From an uncultured Oceanospirillaceae bacterium (lineage in GTDB: Bacteria; Pseudomonadota; Gammaproteobacteria; Pseudomonadales; Balneatricaceae), in the NCBI GenBank assembly GCA_946221045.1, contig CAMIIY010000076.1, forward strand, positions 1 to 7,877: a stretch of 7,877 nt of DNA, given 5' to 3'. Shown piece after piece: positions 1 to 7,021 of this stretch. The notes under the pieces are model-generated. The model did not search any database. It saw only the letters and a list, made by a program, of their open reading frames with translations, and was not told the DNA's origin. The position numbers and the translations under genes are program-made. Numbering within the stretch: the stretch's first letter is position 1; the number at the start of each line of letters is the position of its first letter.

Positions 1-771
1 TATCATGACAACTCTTTAGCCATGGCGCTGGAGCGTTTCTTTGCCCTGCCTGAAACCGATGCACTGATTGAGCAGTTAAAAACCAAGTACTTTGAACGCC
101 AGAATCCGCTCAATTTCTATGACACTGCGGCCTTCAGGGAACATATGCAAACCCGGTTTCCACGGCTCGAGCAGTATTTCCTGATGGGTGAACAGGAAAC
201 CGATATCGACTGGCACCTGCTGGCTGCGGTTGCCTATCAGGAATCACACTGGAATCCGGATGCGGTCTCTCCCACCGGGGTCCGCGGCATTATGATGCTG
301 ACCAATGCCGCCGCCGCAGAGGTCGGTGTCACTGATCGTACCGACCCCCAGCAGAGCATTATCGGTGGTGCCCATTACCTGACCCGCGTGATGGATAAAA
401 TTCCGCAGCGTATTCAGGGGAAGGACCGCATCTGGTTTGCGCTGGCGGGATACAATGTCGGTTTTGGCCATCTGGAAGATGCCCGTAAACTCACCTCCAA
501 AGCCGGCAAAAATCCAGACAAATGGGATGATGTAAAGCAGCACCTGCCTCTGCTTACGCAGGAAAAATATTACCGACAGGTGCGCTACGGCTATGCCCGC
601 GGTTATGAGCCCGTGCAGTATGTCCGCAATATCCGCCGCTATCTGAAATTACTTAATTGGGAAATCCAGCTCATGCAAACCCGGCAGCAAGACCAGGCTG
701 CGGACTTCGATCCCGATCACCCCAGCTGGGATCAGGCTACCGTCAGGGAGAACATCCTCCCGTCACTATAA
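1..771 (+). CDS. mltF: Membrane-bound lytic murein transglycosylase F, C-terminal part (partial at left edge)
   Basis: The reading frame is open from base 1, giving 256 visible residues, so this is the 3' end of a longer gene. The methionine at base 22 is internal, not the start. MltF cleaves the glycosidic bond between MurNAc and GlcNAc in peptidoglycan, forming 1,6-anhydroMurNAc, and is anchored at the outer membrane. The visible part is the SLT (lysozyme-like) domain. The motif AYQESHWNP carries the presumed catalytic glutamate, encoded at bases 241-243. It is followed by SPTGVRGIMMLT, by GAHYLTRV and by the ALAGYNVGFGHLEDAR block that typifies this family. The tail after about base 660 is polar and probably unstructured. 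In MltF the missing upstream part is a signal sequence and a solute-binding-protein-like (SBP_bac_3) domain, which cannot be seen here. The gene is convergent with tadA, as in E. coli. Confidence is high for the family and for the 3' end. Confidence 0.93.
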   Translation, partial: YHDNSLAMALERFFALPETDALIEQLKTKYFERQNPLNFYDTAAFREHMQTRFPRLEQYFLMGEQETDIDWHLLAAVAYQESHWNPDAVSPTGVRGIMMLTNAAAAEVGVTDRTDPQQSIIGGAHYLTRVMDKIPQRIQGKDRIWFALAGYNVGFGHLEDARKLTSKAGKNPDKWDDVKQHLPLLTQEKYYRQVRYGYARGYEPVQYVRNIRRYLKLLNWEIQLMQTRQQDQAADFDPDHPSWDQATVRENILPSL

Positions 772-945
772 GCGCGGCCCTGACACCAATATCACTCAGT
801 TTAACAAGGTACCAGCCAGCCCAAGGCAGCCTGCCCACCCATAGATCTTCAGCACACAAGTAATACGGGACTGACAAATCACCGGATGAGTTCTCACCGC
901 CTCAGGCGGAAGCAGCAGAGATTCAGCATCAGCAAGAAATAACAC
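772..945. other. Convergent intergenic gap between mltF and tadA
   Basis: These 174 bases lie between the mltF stop and the tadA stop. I see no credible gene here; short open frames crossing it have no recognisable protein character. It holds a compact GC-rich stem-loop (897-909) and an inverted repeat that reaches into the tadA 3' end (920-960). Neither is followed by a U-tract on either strand. Termination of the two convergent transcripts is therefore either Rho-dependent or relies on weak hairpins. Confidence 0.6.
897..909. repeat. Small GC-rich stem-loop in the convergent gap
   Basis: The arms CCGCC (897-901) and GGCGG (905-909) are perfect complements around the three-base loop TCA. 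The hairpin lies about 37 bases past the tadA stop and about 125 bases past the mltF stop. It could slow or terminate either transcript, but no run of T follows it in either direction. I call it a stem-loop and not a proven terminator. Confidence 0.45.
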
Positions 946-960
946 TTATTCAGCTGAATC
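920..960. repeat. Inverted repeat GATTCAGC/GCTGAATC spanning the tadA stop
   Basis: GATTCAGC at 920-927 is a perfect 8-bp inverted partner of GCTGAATC at 953-960. The right arm also lies within a 12-bp perfect palindrome, ATTCAGCTGAAT (948-959), so two alternative foldings compete. The tadA stop codon (946-948) lies between the arms. A role in mRNA 3'-end stability is possible, but nothing in the sequence proves it. Confidence 0.45.
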
Positions 961-1440
961 AGGAAGGTGTGTTTTTTTAATCCGGCGGCGCTGTTTAAAA
1001 AACTGGCTGATCTTGGCGCTGCACTGATCCGCCAACACCCCCGCCACCACCTCAACCCGATGATTAAACCAGCCCTGTGACAGTAACTGCCCATTACTCT
1101 GCACAACACCGGATTTAGGCTCAGAGGCACCATAGATCAAACGCCGGATACGGGCATGCACCAGCGCACCTGCACACATGGTGCAGGGCTCAATGGTCAC
1201 ATACAGATCAGCGTCCACCAGCCGGTAGTTCCCTACCCGGCTGGCCGCATCACGCAACGCCATAATCTCGGCATGGGCCGTGGGGTCATGACCACTGATG
1301 GGGTGGTTCCAACCCTCGCCAATCACTTCACCCTTGAGGACAACCACCGCGCCAACGGGCACTTCACCTGCATTTTCTGCATGATCAGCCAACGTCAGCG
1401 CATGGTGCATCCATAACTCGTCATCCGGATTTGTCATCAT
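946..1440 (-). CDS. tadA: tRNA-specific adenosine-34 deaminase TadA
   Basis: TadA deaminates adenosine 34 to inosine in the anticodon wobble position of tRNA-Arg(ACG), letting it read the CGU, CGC and CGA codons. It is a cytosolic homodimeric zinc enzyme and is usually essential. The 164-residue product has the full cytidine/deoxycytidylate deaminase signature. HAE at residues 56-58 gives the zinc ligand His56 and the proton-shuttling Glu58. PCTMC at 85-89 gives the zinc ligands Cys86 and Cys89. The C-terminal [12 protein letters not shown] segment and the basic tail (QRRRIKK) are typical of bacterial TadA, and the length matches the family. Two adjacent ATGs (1440 and 1437) could start it. 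The first one overlaps the stop of the upstream receptor gene as ATGA, which points to translational coupling. I see no good Shine-Dalgarno match just upstream, which agrees with reliance on the upstream gene. The gene is convergent with mltF, the conserved gammaproteobacterial order. Confidence 0.96.
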   Translation of the reverse strand: MMTNPDDELWMHHALTLADHAENAGEVPVGAVVVLKGEVIGEGWNHPISGHDPTAHAEIMALRDAASRVGNYRLVDADLYVTIEPCTMCAGALVHARIRRLIYGASEPKSGVVQSNGQLLSQGWFNHRVEVVAGVLADQCSAKISQFFKQRRRIKKTHLPDSAE

Positions 1441-3449
1441 CTGGAGGTATCTAATGCCTGCAACCGTTCAATGGATTCAACTTCACGATCGATATTACCC
1501 ATTTCAGACTCTACATTTCCAATATAGTTAATGCTGGCCTGAACCTGTTCAGATGCCGCCAGAGATGATTCGACCAGACTTCTCATTTCACGGCCCAGCA
1601 ACTCTGAATGCTCCGCAATATTCGCCATAAATGTTTCTGTTGACGCTATCGTTTCCCTGATAGATGAGATGGATGCTGTCACGGCACCGACCGTTTCGCC
1701 GGTTTTATCCAGGCTTTGCTGGGTATTATGTGACAGCTGTCTGACCTCATCAGCCACCACCGCAAACCCTCGTCCGGCATCACCCGCACGCGCCGCCTCA
1801 ATGGCAGCATTCAAGGCAAGCAGGTTGGTCTGATTGGCGATACCGGAAATGACACTCAGAATCGACAACACCTCTTCCGAGTTATTTTTCAAAGCCTCTA
1901 CTTTGGTGTGCAATGCTTTACGCTCGCCGCTTTGCTGCTCAATATCCTGCGTAAAACCCAGAAAGCGCTCTTTCAAATCATTGAGCACAGAGCCGGTGGT
2001 CTGGGAGTAGTCAGCAACTTGATCAAAACTTTCAACCACCTTTCTCAACAGTGGCCTGTACGCCCCCATGCACTGAATTAAATGGCCCTGCAACTGACTC
2101 AGTTGTTCCAGACTGTTCACACGTGAATTAAGGAAATATTGCCGGAAATTGCTGTAGTAGATCGGGAAGTTATCGGCATACTCATCCCGAAATACTTCGC
2201 CATCCTGAACTTTGAAAAAGAACAGCGCGGTGAGAGTCTGGTTCATATGTACGCCCAGCAGCTCACCGAAAGTAGAGAATCCGGCCACCGCAATATCATC
2301 AAAGTCTCCGACACCGGCAAGACTGGAAGCATTATTCAGGCGGCGCAGGATACAATCGTTAGCCAGCATGGCAACAGGCTTTGACGGTTTATCCTGAAGG
2401 AAATGGCGGTAAGCCTGACTGGTGGTCTGTACAAAGTCTTTAGCTTTGACAAGAAACAGACGATCACCAAATTCCAGGTCACAAAAGAAACCGATGCTGC
2501 CATCTGCCTCATTAATATTCGAGATAGAGCGAATAAAGGTTTCACCGCCAATATCCACCGCAAACGAATAGCCTTTGAGGGCATCTGCCAAGCCTGACGC
2601 CGGACATTTAAAGTGCTCACACAACAGATCAACCAGCGTCATCAGCTCATGGCCGCCACTGCGAAAAGCTGATTTAACAACCCGGGTATGAACATCCGAT
2701 TCAGCAACCACAAATGAGACATTCGTTTTTTCAAAATTATGTGCTTTCAGAACACCGTAACGAATCTCTTTTGCCAGTTTCACAAAAACCACAACCGCAT
2801 GGTTATGCACCACGCGATGGCCGTCGTATACCAGAGCCTGCTGAAAATCGAGCTTGCCTCCGGCTGAACCGCCTACAAAATAGCAGGGAAACCGGCCGCT
2901 CTGATAAAGCCCCTGCATAAAGAAATTTTCACTGGCGGACAAACCATCAAAAAATGTCAGCGCCAGGGTATCCTGAGAACTGACTGTAAATGGCAGGTTC
3001 AATTGCTGAAATTCGGCACTAAATCGCTCCACCCGCTGTTTTCGCGTCATGGAGACCTGACCGGACCGAATATCTTCACAATGCAGCGGAATCGAGCACA
3101 CATGTAAATCAGCCACCATTAAGCTGCTGTAACTCTGCAGCACAATATGGTCCCAATGATGATCCGCCGGATGATACAAACCCTGAGCACAGGAACTCAG
3201 CTCACCCGCCGTCATCACCCCGATCACTTTAGAGGCTTCAGGCAGTGCTGATTTAATCTGACGAAGCGTTGCTTCAAAGTCCAGATGGGGTGAAACAAAT
3301 GCAATTACCAACGCTACAGAGGAATGACTGAAGGAGATCTCACTGAGCGTTACAGCATTGATTTCCAGATGGCTGAGGGATTTAACCTTAATCAGGGGCT
3401 CATCTGAAACGTTCTTCTCGGACGCGTTATCGCGTTTAAACCAAGGCAT
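1437..3449 (-). CDS. Soluble FIST-domain methyl-accepting chemotaxis protein
   Basis: This 670-residue cytoplasmic receptor joins a FIST sensor to an MCP signalling hairpin. Residues about 30-245 resemble FIST_N, with [10 protein letters not shown], a FFDGLSASE segment and YFVGGSAGG. Residues about 250-440 resemble FIST_C and include the diagnostic end [24 protein letters not shown] linker around 440-470 leads into the coiled-coil hairpin, whose conserved CheA/CheW-contacting tip ([32 protein letters not shown]) lies at about 542-573. A partial match to a methylation site (A631, E634-Q635, A638-S639) lies in the descending arm. I see no signal peptide, transmembrane segment, HAMP domain or C-terminal CheR-tether pentapeptide, so it should act in cytoplasmic arrays. 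FIST domains are described as ligand sensors, and the NosP branch binds haem and senses nitric oxide. The histidine-rich stretch [10 protein letters not shown] (92-101) makes haem worth testing but proves nothing. The start ATG has only a weak purine-rich AGAGA upstream. The gene overlaps tadA by four bases. Confidence 0.9.
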   Translation of the reverse strand: MPWFKRDNASEKNVSDEPLIKVKSLSHLEINAVTLSEISFSHSSVALVIAFVSPHLDFEATLRQIKSALPEASKVIGVMTAGELSSCAQGLYHPADHHWDHIVLQSYSSLMVADLHVCSIPLHCEDIRSGQVSMTRKQRVERFSAEFQQLNLPFTVSSQDTLALTFFDGLSASENFFMQGLYQSGRFPCYFVGGSAGGKLDFQQALVYDGHRVVHNHAVVVFVKLAKEIRYGVLKAHNFEKTNVSFVVAESDVHTRVVKSAFRSGGHELMTLVDLLCEHFKCPASGLADALKGYSFAVDIGGETFIRSISNINEADGSIGFFCDLEFGDRLFLVKAKDFVQTTSQAYRHFLQDKPSKPVAMLANDCILRRLNNASSLAGVGDFDDIAVAGFSTFGELLGVHMNQTLTALFFFKVQDGEVFRDEYADNFPIYYSNFRQYFLNSRVNSLEQLSQLQGHLIQCMGAYRPLLRKVVESFDQVADYSQTTGSVLNDLKERFLGFTQDIEQQSGERKALHTKVEALKNNSEEVLSILSVISGIANQTNLLALNAAIEAARAGDAGRGFAVVADEVRQLSHNTQQSLDKTGETVGAVTASISSIRETIASTETFMANIAEHSELLGREMRSLVESSLAASEQVQASINYIGNVESEMGNIDREVESIERLQALDTSR

Positions 3450-3471
3450 AAATGTCTCTGTTACTTCATGC

Positions 3472-3482
3472 GTATTTAATAC
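3472..3482. promoter_or_regulatory. AT-rich palindrome upstream of the FIST-MCP start
   Basis: GTATTTAATAC is an 11-base perfect inverted repeat around a single central base, 22-32 bases upstream of the receptor ATG. Read on the minus strand it contains TATTAA, which could serve as a -10 element, but no good -35 lies 16-18 bases further up. It could be a repressor half-site pair or a chance AT-rich palindrome. Confidence 0.25.
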
Positions 3483-3540
3483 ACGCTTATCCCAGGATGA
3501 ATAGCGATAAAACTACCGCCAGCGAGCTGGATAAACCGCA

Positions 3541-3598
3541 TACACAGGCATGCAAAAGCCTGCATAGCCGAAACTACGGCATGCCTCTGGTCTGTGTA
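3541..3598. repeat. Overlapping inverted repeats built on GCATGCC
   Basis: AGGCATGC (3546-3553) pairs perfectly with GCATGCCT (3579-3586). The flanks TACACA (3541-3546) and TGTGTA (3593-3598) extend the symmetry outward after a bulge. Inside, GCAT-A-GCCG (3562-3570) pairs with CGGCATGC (3577-3584) around the loop AAACTA with one bulged base. In addition CAGGC (3545-3549) pairs with GCCTG (3558-3562). These stems share bases, so they are mutually exclusive. The element lies about 120-160 bases past the guaA stop and about 90-150 bases before the receptor start. It could be a transcript 3'-end structure, a leader structure or a protein-binding palindrome. A short TTTT follows the inner hairpin on the minus strand but is too short for a confident terminator call. 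Confidence 0.55.
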
Positions 3599-3619
3599 CT
3601 GAGTGAATCCAGAGAGATA

Positions 3620-3682
3620 ACCCGCAAATAACCGGTGTGCCAAAAGCCCCCTTCTAACCTTTGGCACGCATCAAATGCGGGT
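3620..3682. repeat. Nested inverted repeats in the guaA 3' region
   Basis: The outer arms ACCCGCA (3620-3626) and TGCGGGT (3676-3682) enclose the inner arms GTGCCAAA (3637-3644) and TTTGGCAC (3660-3667). Both pairs are perfect. A third small stem, CGCAT/ATGCG (3667-3679), competes with the outer one. Transcribed from guaA, this would fold 20-80 bases after the stop codon. No strong U-tract follows on the minus strand, so it is not a textbook intrinsic terminator. It may protect the guaA mRNA 3' end or form a Rho-dependent termination region. Confidence 0.5.
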
Positions 3683-3701
3683 GTCTATAAAAATCGGGTG
3701 A

Positions 3702-5282
3702 TTACTCCCACTCAATCGTGGCAGGTGGTTTGGAGCTGACATCATAGGTCACACGTGACACCTGCGGGATTTCATTGATAATCCGGCTGGACACTTTTTC
3801 CAGCAGCTCATACGGCAGGTGCGCCCAGCGTGCAGTCATAAAGTCGATGGTTTCAACCGCACGCAGCGCAATCACGTATTCATAACGGCGACCGTCGCCC
3901 ACAACCCCTACCGATTTAACCGGCAGGAAAACCGCAAACGCCTGACTGGTTTTGTGATACCAGCCGGAGTTATGCAGCTCTTCAATAAAAATAGCGTCTG
4001 CTTCACGCAGAATGTCGGCATAGGCTTTTTTGACTTCACCGAGAATGCGCACCCCCAACCCCGGACCCGGGAATGGATGGCGATACACCATATCGTAGGG
4101 CAGGCCCAGCTCCAGGCCGAGTTTGCGCACCTCATCCTTGAACAGCTCACGCAATGGCTCAACCAGCTCAAACTGCATATCTTCCGGCAGACCACCCACA
4201 TTGTGGTGAGATTTAATCACATGCGCCTTACCGGTTTTAGCCGCCGCAGATTCGATGACATCCGGATAAATCGTACCCTGCGCGAGAAACTTCACATCCT
4301 TGAGTTTGGTCGCTTCATCATCGAACACTTCAATAAAGGTATTACCAATAATTTTGCGTTTTTTCTCCGGGTCGTTTTCACCTTCCAAACGCCCCAGAAA
4401 CAGTTCTTCAGCATCGGCACGGATCACACGTACGCCCATATTTTTGGCGAACATATCCATCACCTGATCACCTTCTGCTTTACGCAGCAGACCGTTATCA
4501 ACAAACACACAGGTCAGCTGATCACCAATGGCCTTATGCAGCAGTGCGGCGACCACCGAGGAGTCCACCCCGCCCGACAGACCCAGCAGCACCTTATTGC
4601 TACCCACCTGCTGACGGACTTTTTCAATCTGATCGTTGATAATGTTGGCAGAGTTCCACAGTGCATCCGTACCACATATTTCAATCACAAAGCGCTCAAG
4701 GATACGACCACCCTGTTTGGTGTGGGTCACTTCCGGGTGGAACTGTACACCGTACAACTTTTTCTGCGGGTGACACATGGCGGCAATGGGCGCGCTGTCC
4801 GTGGAAGCGATCACCGTAAAGCCTTCCGGTAACTCGGTGACCTTATCACCGTGGCTCATCCAGACATCCAGCAGCAGGCCACCATGATTGGCAACATGAT
4901 CTTCAATGCCTTCCAGCAAACGGCTTGGACTGCTATCCAGGCGCACCTGAGCATAGCCAAACTCACGCTTGTCAGACGTACTGACTTGACCGCCCAGTTG
5001 CTCTGCCATGGTCTGCATGCCGTAACAGATACCCAGCACCGGCACACCCAGCTCGAATACCTGCTGTGGCGCTCGCGGCGAGTTGCCTTCAGTCACTGAT
5101 TCCGGGCCACCGGCCAGAATAACCCCTTTGGGAGCAAAGGCCTGAATTTCTTCCGCAGGCATATCCCAGGCGTGAATTTCACAGTAAACACCGATTTCCC
5201 GAATGCGACGGGCAATCAACTGGGTGTACTGGGAACCGAAGTCCAGAATCAGAATGCGCTGAGCATGAATATCTTTGGTCAT
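3702..5282 (-). CDS. guaA: GMP synthase (glutamine-hydrolysing)
   Basis: GuaA converts XMP to GMP using ATP and ammonia released from glutamine, the last step of de novo guanine nucleotide synthesis. It is a cytosolic homodimer. The 526-residue product has the usual length. Residues 8-200 form the class I glutamine amidotransferase domain, with the nucleophile Cys86 in GICYGM and the triad partners His182 and Glu184 in GVQFHPE. The ATP-pyrophosphatase domain follows, with the PP-loop SGGVDSS at 236-242. The C-terminal GMP-synthetase dimerisation domain contains [17 protein letters not shown] and ends in the family-typical KPPATIEWE. All key residues are present. The ATG at 5282 gives the normal N-terminus ([17 protein letters not shown]), with only a weak purine-rich ribosome site (GAGAGA) upstream. 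It lies 90 bases downstream of guaB on the same strand, but an intrinsic terminator stands between them. Its expression may therefore depend on read-through or on a local promoter that I could not identify. Confidence 0.98.
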   Translation of the reverse strand: MTKDIHAQRILILDFGSQYTQLIARRIREIGVYCEIHAWDMPAEEIQAFAPKGVILAGGPESVTEGNSPRAPQQVFELGVPVLGICYGMQTMAEQLGGQVSTSDKREFGYAQVRLDSSPSRLLEGIEDHVANHGGLLLDVWMSHGDKVTELPEGFTVIASTDSAPIAAMCHPQKKLYGVQFHPEVTHTKQGGRILERFVIEICGTDALWNSANIINDQIEKVRQQVGSNKVLLGLSGGVDSSVVAALLHKAIGDQLTCVFVDNGLLRKAEGDQVMDMFAKNMGVRVIRADAEELFLGRLEGENDPEKKRKIIGNTFIEVFDDEATKLKDVKFLAQGTIYPDVIESAAAKTGKAHVIKSHHNVGGLPEDMQFELVEPLRELFKDEVRKLGLELGLPYDMVYRHPFPGPGLGVRILGEVKKAYADILREADAIFIEELHNSGWYHKTSQAFAVFLPVKSVGVVGDGRRYEYVIALRAVETIDFMTARWAHLPYELLEKVSSRIINEIPQVSRVTYDVSSKPPATIEWE

Positions 5283-5299
5283 GAGCTTGTGTCTCTCGC

Positions 5300-5323
5300 T
5301 TTGCGGCCTGTGTTATCCGCAAA
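5300..5323 (-). promoter_or_regulatory. Hairpin in the guaA leader, just after the guaB terminator
   Basis: TTTGCGG (5300-5306) and CCGCAAA (5317-5323) are a perfect 7-bp inverted repeat around a 10-base loop. On the minus strand this hairpin directly follows the guaB terminator and borrows three bases of its T-tract. It ends 17 bases before the guaA ATG, so it would sit just upstream of the ribosome site in any read-through mRNA. It could protect a processed guaA 5' end, affect translation or compete with the terminator. The structure is seen in the sequence, but its role is inferred. Confidence 0.5.
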
Positions 5324-5354
5324 AAAAAAATGGGGCAGTTCAGACACCACCCCA
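5321..5354 (-). terminator. Intrinsic terminator between guaB and guaA
   Basis: On the minus strand the arms TGGGG and CCCCA (bases 5354-5350 and 5335-5331), extended by two G-U pairs and two more Watson-Crick pairs, make a 9-bp stem with a six-base loop. An uninterrupted run of ten T (5330-5321) follows immediately. This is the classical Rho-independent terminator shape. It starts about 19 bases after the guaB stop and ends about 39 bases before the guaA start, so it should cut off part or all of the guaB transcript before guaA. Confidence 0.85.
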
Positions 5355-5369
5355 CTTCTCATTTCAGAA

Positions 5370-5383
5370 GGGTTAGCTAACCC
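5370..5383. repeat. Perfect 14-bp palindrome over the guaB stop codon
   Basis: GGGTTAGCTAACCC reads the same on both strands and contains the guaB TAA stop (5373-5375). As RNA it would form only a tight hairpin with little loop; as DNA it could bind a dimeric protein. It sits just upstream of the guaB terminator and may be a chance product of the Val-Ser-stop codons. Confidence 0.45.
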
Positions 5384-6842
5384 GGTAGTTTGGCGCTTCC
5401 TTGGTGATGCTGACGTCGTGGACGTGGCTTTCCTGCATACCCGCATTGGTAATGCGAACAAACTGCGGCACCGTGCGCATGTTTTCAATGGTCGCGCTGC
5501 CGGTGTAACCCATTGCGGCGCGCAGACCACCTACCAGCTGATGAACCACTCCACCCATTGGGCCTTTACATGGCACCCGGCCTTCAATCCCTTCCGGCAC
5601 CAGCTTTTCAACACCCTTGGAAGCATCCTGGAAATAGCGGTCAGAAGAACCTGTACTCTGACCCATCGCTCCCAAAGAGCCCATGCCACGATAGGACTTA
5701 AATGCCCGCCCCTGGAACAGCTCAACTTCACCCGGCGCTTCGTCGGTACCCGCCAGCATCGACCCCACCATGATGGTGGAAGCACCGGCGACAACCGCTT
5801 TGGCCAGATCACCGGAGAAACGTATGCCACCATCCGCCACAACCGGGATACCGCGTTCATTCATCACGGCAGCCACATTGGCAACAGCGCTGATCTGCGG
5901 CACACCGACACCCGCTACTATCCGGGTAGTACAGATCGAACCCGGGCCAATGCCCACCTTCACACCATCTGCACCGGCCTCGGCCAGAGCGATAGCTGCT
6001 TCAGCCGTCGCAATGTTACCGCCGATCACCTGCACCTGCGGGAAGTTCTGCTTCACCCAGGCCACGCGATCAATAACACCCTTGGAATGACCATGGGCGG
6101 TATCCACAATGATGACATCCACACCGGCATCCACCAGCGCCTTAACTCGATCCGGCGTTTCCGGACCGGTACCCACCGCAGCGCCCACCAGCAGGCGGCC
6201 ACGCGTGTCTTTGGCTGCATTCGGGTGAGACTGGGCTTTGTTCATATCCTTGACGGTCATCATGCCCTGTAATTTAAAGGCATCATCCACCACCAGAATT
6301 TTTTCAATCCGGTGCTTGCGCAGCAGGTTGCGCACAACATCAGGATCAACGCCTTCCTTCACCGTCACCAGACGATCCTTTGGCGTCATAATGGAGGCAA
6401 CAGAGGCTTCCATCTTGTGTTCAAAACGGAAGTCACGATCCGTCACAATACCGACCAGATTGCCATCATCAACAACCGGGAAACCGGAGAAACCCACTTC
6501 CAGTGCCAACTGACGCAGCTCACCCACAGTCATATCTGAACGACAGGTCACGGGGTCATTCACCACGCCCGACTCAAATTTCTTGACCTTGCGTACTTCT
6601 GCGGCCTGCTGCTCAATCGTGAGATTTTTGTGGATAATGCCAATACCGCCTTCCTGAGCCATGGCAATCGCCAGAGAAGACTCAGTGACAGTATCCATCG
6701 CGGCGGAGACCAGCGGAATATTCAGTTGAATCTCGCGGGTCAGGCGAGTTTTCAGGGATACGTCCTTGGGCAATACCTCAGAGTAGCCCGGAACCAGCAA
6801 CACATCGTCAAAAGTGAGTGCTTCCTCAACAATTCGCAACAT
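5373..6842 (-). CDS. guaB: Inosine-5'-monophosphate dehydrogenase
   Basis: GuaB oxidises IMP to XMP with NAD+, the rate-setting step towards GMP. It is a cytosolic tetramer or octamer. The 489-residue product matches the bacterial norm. It begins with the conserved [25 protein letters not shown]. An inserted pair of CBS domains lies at about 95-205 (with [16 protein letters not shown] and [19 protein letters not shown]) and is expected to bind regulatory nucleotides. The TIM-barrel catalytic core follows, with [15 protein letters not shown] carrying the nucleophile Cys304. The IMP-binding [11 protein letters not shown] and the [11 protein letters not shown] segment come next, followed by the mobile-flap Arg402 in DRYFQ. 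The open frame extends 53 codons further up to 7001, but I set the start at 6842. The family N-terminus begins there, and the extension covers a good promoter and has no family similarity. The ribosome site is weak (AGGCGGG about 7 bases before the ATG). The gene heads the gua pair and is divergent from xseA, as in E. coli. Confidence 0.98.
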   Translation of the reverse strand: MLRIVEEALTFDDVLLVPGYSEVLPKDVSLKTRLTREIQLNIPLVSAAMDTVTESSLAIAMAQEGGIGIIHKNLTIEQQAAEVRKVKKFESGVVNDPVTCRSDMTVGELRQLALEVGFSGFPVVDDGNLVGIVTDRDFRFEHKMEASVASIMTPKDRLVTVKEGVDPDVVRNLLRKHRIEKILVVDDAFKLQGMMTVKDMNKAQSHPNAAKDTRGRLLVGAAVGTGPETPDRVKALVDAGVDVIIVDTAHGHSKGVIDRVAWVKQNFPQVQVIGGNIATAEAAIALAEAGADGVKVGIGPGSICTTRIVAGVGVPQISAVANVAAVMNERGIPVVADGGIRFSGDLAKAVVAGASTIMVGSMLAGTDEAPGEVELFQGRAFKSYRGMGSLGAMGQSTGSSDRYFQDASKGVEKLVPEGIEGRVPCKGPMGGVVHQLVGGLRAAMGYTGSATIENMRTVPQFVRITNAGMQESHVHDVSITKEAPNYRVS

Positions 6843-6882
6843 TCTATGCCCGCCTGTAGTCCAGTAAAAAGTTAAACGCGAA

Positions 6883-6911
6883 ATTATACAGATTTGCCCA
6901 ATTACGGACAA
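6883..6911 (-). promoter_or_regulatory. Sigma-70 promoter of guaB
   Basis: On the minus strand TTGTCC (6911-6906, four of six consensus bases) is separated by exactly 17 bases from a perfect -10 box, TATAAT (6888-6883). Transcription should begin near 6876 and give a leader of about 34 bases before the guaB ATG. The bases after the -10 box include a CGCG step, a partly GC-rich discriminator. The E. coli gua promoter is known to be under stringent control, and whether that holds here is inference. Confidence 0.8.
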
Positions 6912-6971
6912 TCCAAATCTAGTGCAAAAGTCGATAAACGCCAGTGATTCAGCACGCCTGATCGGCTTAAA

Positions 6972-6983
6972 AGACTGCAGTCT
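6972..6983. promoter_or_regulatory. 12-bp perfect palindrome in the guaB/xseA divergent region
   Basis: AGACTGCAGTCT is fully self-complementary. It lies about 60 bases upstream of the guaB -35 box and about 40 bases upstream of the xseA start. Its position in a divergent promoter region makes an operator possible. It does not match the PurR consensus (ACGCAAACGTTTGCGT-like), and I do not recognise the regulator. Confidence 0.3.
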
Positions 6984-6993
6984 CACTGCCAAC

Positions 6994-7002
6994 TTATTCA
7001 CA
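6994..7002 (+). promoter_or_regulatory. DnaA-box match between guaB and xseA
   Basis: TTATTCACA fits the E. coli DnaA-box consensus TTATNCACA exactly. It lies about 80 bases upstream of the guaB -35 element and 19 bases before the xseA ATG. In E. coli, DnaA has been reported to repress the gua operon through boxes at this locus. The match and the context make a conserved link plausible, but a single 9-mer can occur by chance. Confidence 0.45.
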
Positions 7003-7021
7003 GTTCATATACCATGGCGTC

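Larger units (their letters stand above)
3450..3701. other. Gene-free spacer between guaA and the FIST-MCP gene
   Basis: These 252 bases hold no convincing gene. A 63-codon minus-strand frame (3476-3667) crosses the inverted repeats, is rich in atypical residues and lacks a ribosome site, so I reject it. The spacer must contain the guaA 3' untranslated region and probably the promoter for the receptor gene. It is dense in inverted repeats, which are listed separately. I could not find a promoter with good -35 and -10 matches. Confidence 0.6.

Noticed and set aside
968..975. T-run as a possible terminator tail for mltF
   Set aside because: It encodes the Lys-Lys pair of the TadA basic tail on the other strand, and no stable GC-rich stem directly precedes it on the plus strand.
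3485..3518. Possible sigma-28 (flagellar) promoter for the receptor gene
   Set aside because: TGGGATAA resembles the -10 GCCGATAA, but the best -35-like TAGT lies at the wrong spacing (17 instead of 15 bases) and matches poorly.
3476..3667. 63-codon minus-strand open frame between guaA and the receptor gene
   Set aside because: It runs across the inverted-repeat cluster, has no recognisable domain or ribosome site, and its composition does not look coding.
3819..4832. Long plus-strand open frame of 337 codons opposite guaA
   Set aside because: It is an antisense shadow of the fully conserved guaA reading frame and has no protein-family features.
5172..6272. Plus-strand open frame of 366 codons opposite guaA/guaB
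   Set aside because: It overlaps two well-supported genes and the terminator in antisense; it is rich in His, Thr and Arg, as shadow frames often are, and has no recognisable motif.
6843..7001. 53-codon N-terminal extension of guaB
   Set aside because: The conserved IMP dehydrogenase N-terminus starts at 6842, and the extension covers the TTGTCC-17-TATAAT promoter.
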